DNA of 64,000 nucleotides. Source: Pseudomonas brenneri. Its GTDB lineage: Bacteria > Pseudomonadota > Gammaproteobacteria > Pseudomonadales > Pseudomonadaceae. The notes under the pieces were generated by a model. That model had not been told where the DNA came from. It saw only the letters and a program-made list of their open reading frames with translations, and did not search any database. Both the position numbers and the translations under genes were made by a program. The stretch covers positions 186,001 to 250,000 of the forward strand of contig NZ_VFIL01000005.1 of NCBI RefSeq assembly GCF_007858285.1. Direction: 5' to 3'. Positions 63,619 to 64,000 of this stretch are shown here, piece by piece (the first letter of the stretch is position 1; the number at the start of each line of letters is the position of its first letter).

Positions 63619-63856
63619 GATCCAGGATCATCCGGACCATGCGTTGCAGCTCCGGGTCTTCTGACTCGGCACGTTCCATGAACCAACCGAACATGTCCTG
63701 GTCTTCGCAGGTCAGCAGCCTGACGTAGAGGTCGCGGTCTACCTTATCGAGGGTCGCGTACACCTCTTTGGTGAACGGCACCAACAACACATCCAACTCC
63801 AGCATGCCGCGACGGCTGTGCCAGTACAGGCGATTGATTTCTACATCTTCGACCAT
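63602..63856 (-). CDS. sdhE: Succinate dehydrogenase assembly factor SdhE
   Basis: The 84-aa product has the conserved RGM(L)E motif (residues 16-20, in SRRGMLELD) that docks on the flavoprotein subunit, and length and helical pattern of SdhE/CptB. It promotes covalent attachment of FAD to SdhA. GAGGAG precedes the ATG at 63856. It is followed by ygfX with a 17-bp overlap, so the two are translationally coupled. Confidence 0.93.
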   Translation of the reverse strand: MVEDVEINRLYWHSRRGMLELDVLLVPFTKEVYATLDKVDRDLYVRLLTCEDQDMFGWFMERAESEDPELQRMVRMILDRVQPK

Positions 63857-63993
63857 GGAGCGCTCCTCAAATAGGGCGCAAGTATACAGGCCCACGCCCC
63901 TCGGAACAGTCGGCTTTGGTCGGGCTGATGAAACTACCCATTTGCCGGGCGCCCCTCTATGATGCACCCATGACTTTCCAACTGCGATGACCC

Positions 63994-64000
63994 ATGGCTG
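63994..64000 (+). CDS. Possible start of the next gene (ygfZ-like), cut by window edge
   Basis: ATGGCTG at the very end could be the first codons of ygfZ, which commonly lies divergent from sdhE in pseudomonads. Only two codons are visible, so this rests on gene order alone. Confidence 0.25.

Overview
The window reads as chromosomal DNA of a Pseudomonas species of the fluorescens group. The evidence is the intact algU-mucA-mucB-mucD stress operon without mucC, the dapA-bamC-MBL-purC block, the nadB / ygfX-sdhE arrangement, G+C-rich codon use, and many short palindromic REP elements of the 'GTAGGAGC..GCTCCTAC' type that are typical of this group. No rRNA, CRISPR array or complete prophage was seen.

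Layout. 0-12 kb: housekeeping and conserved genes (ptrB, spermidine-synthase-like enzyme, YajD nuclease, SpoU/TrmH methyltransferase, a degenerate M61-like peptidase, ycgN, nitroreductase, ycgL-rnd, a glutamylpolyamine-synthetase-like enzyme). 12.5-15.6 kb: cyanate detoxification (cynR divergent from cynT-cynS) followed by a periplasmic double-Cache protein. 15.6-19.5 kb: 4-hydroxybenzoate hydroxylase pobA with a DHA2-type exporter and the AraC-type regulator PobR. 19.5-29.3 kb: a mosaic of LysR/PadR regulators with small oxidoreductase, MBL, VOC and nitronate monooxygenase genes, plus a CynX/NimT-type transporter.

29.4-48.0 kb is the most distinctive part: a self-contained beta-oxidation cluster. 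It encodes a CoA ligase, two thiolases, a free enoyl-CoA hydratase, a 3-hydroxyacyl-CoA dehydrogenase, a fused hydratase/dehydrogenase, a pair of acyl-CoA dehydrogenases resembling the large and small subunits of R. palustris PimC/PimD, its own EtfB-EtfA, a hotdog thioesterase coupled to an unrecognised polytopic membrane protein, an MFS importer, an OprD-type porin and an IclR regulator. A shared operator (TTCCGC-N3-GCGGAA-like palindrome, in three places followed by a third half-site in a strict 10-bp rhythm) lies before the operons, so the whole set is probably one IclR regulon. The substrate is likely a medium-chain dicarboxylate or a related (possibly cyclic or aromatic-derived) acid; the sequence alone does not settle which.

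48.1-50.3 kb is a small, lower-G+C scar on the 3' side of tRNA-Ser(CGA): an IS3-family transposase fragment, a DUF2846 lipoprotein, the C-terminal end of a tyrosine recombinase and an HNH nuclease. 50.4-64 kb returns to core genes: purC, a YycJ-like MBL protein, bamC, dapA, gcvR, bcp, a TusA-like protein, a BepA-like M48 metalloprotease, mucD-mucB-mucA-algU with a clear AlgU autoregulatory promoter, nadB, and ygfX-sdhE.
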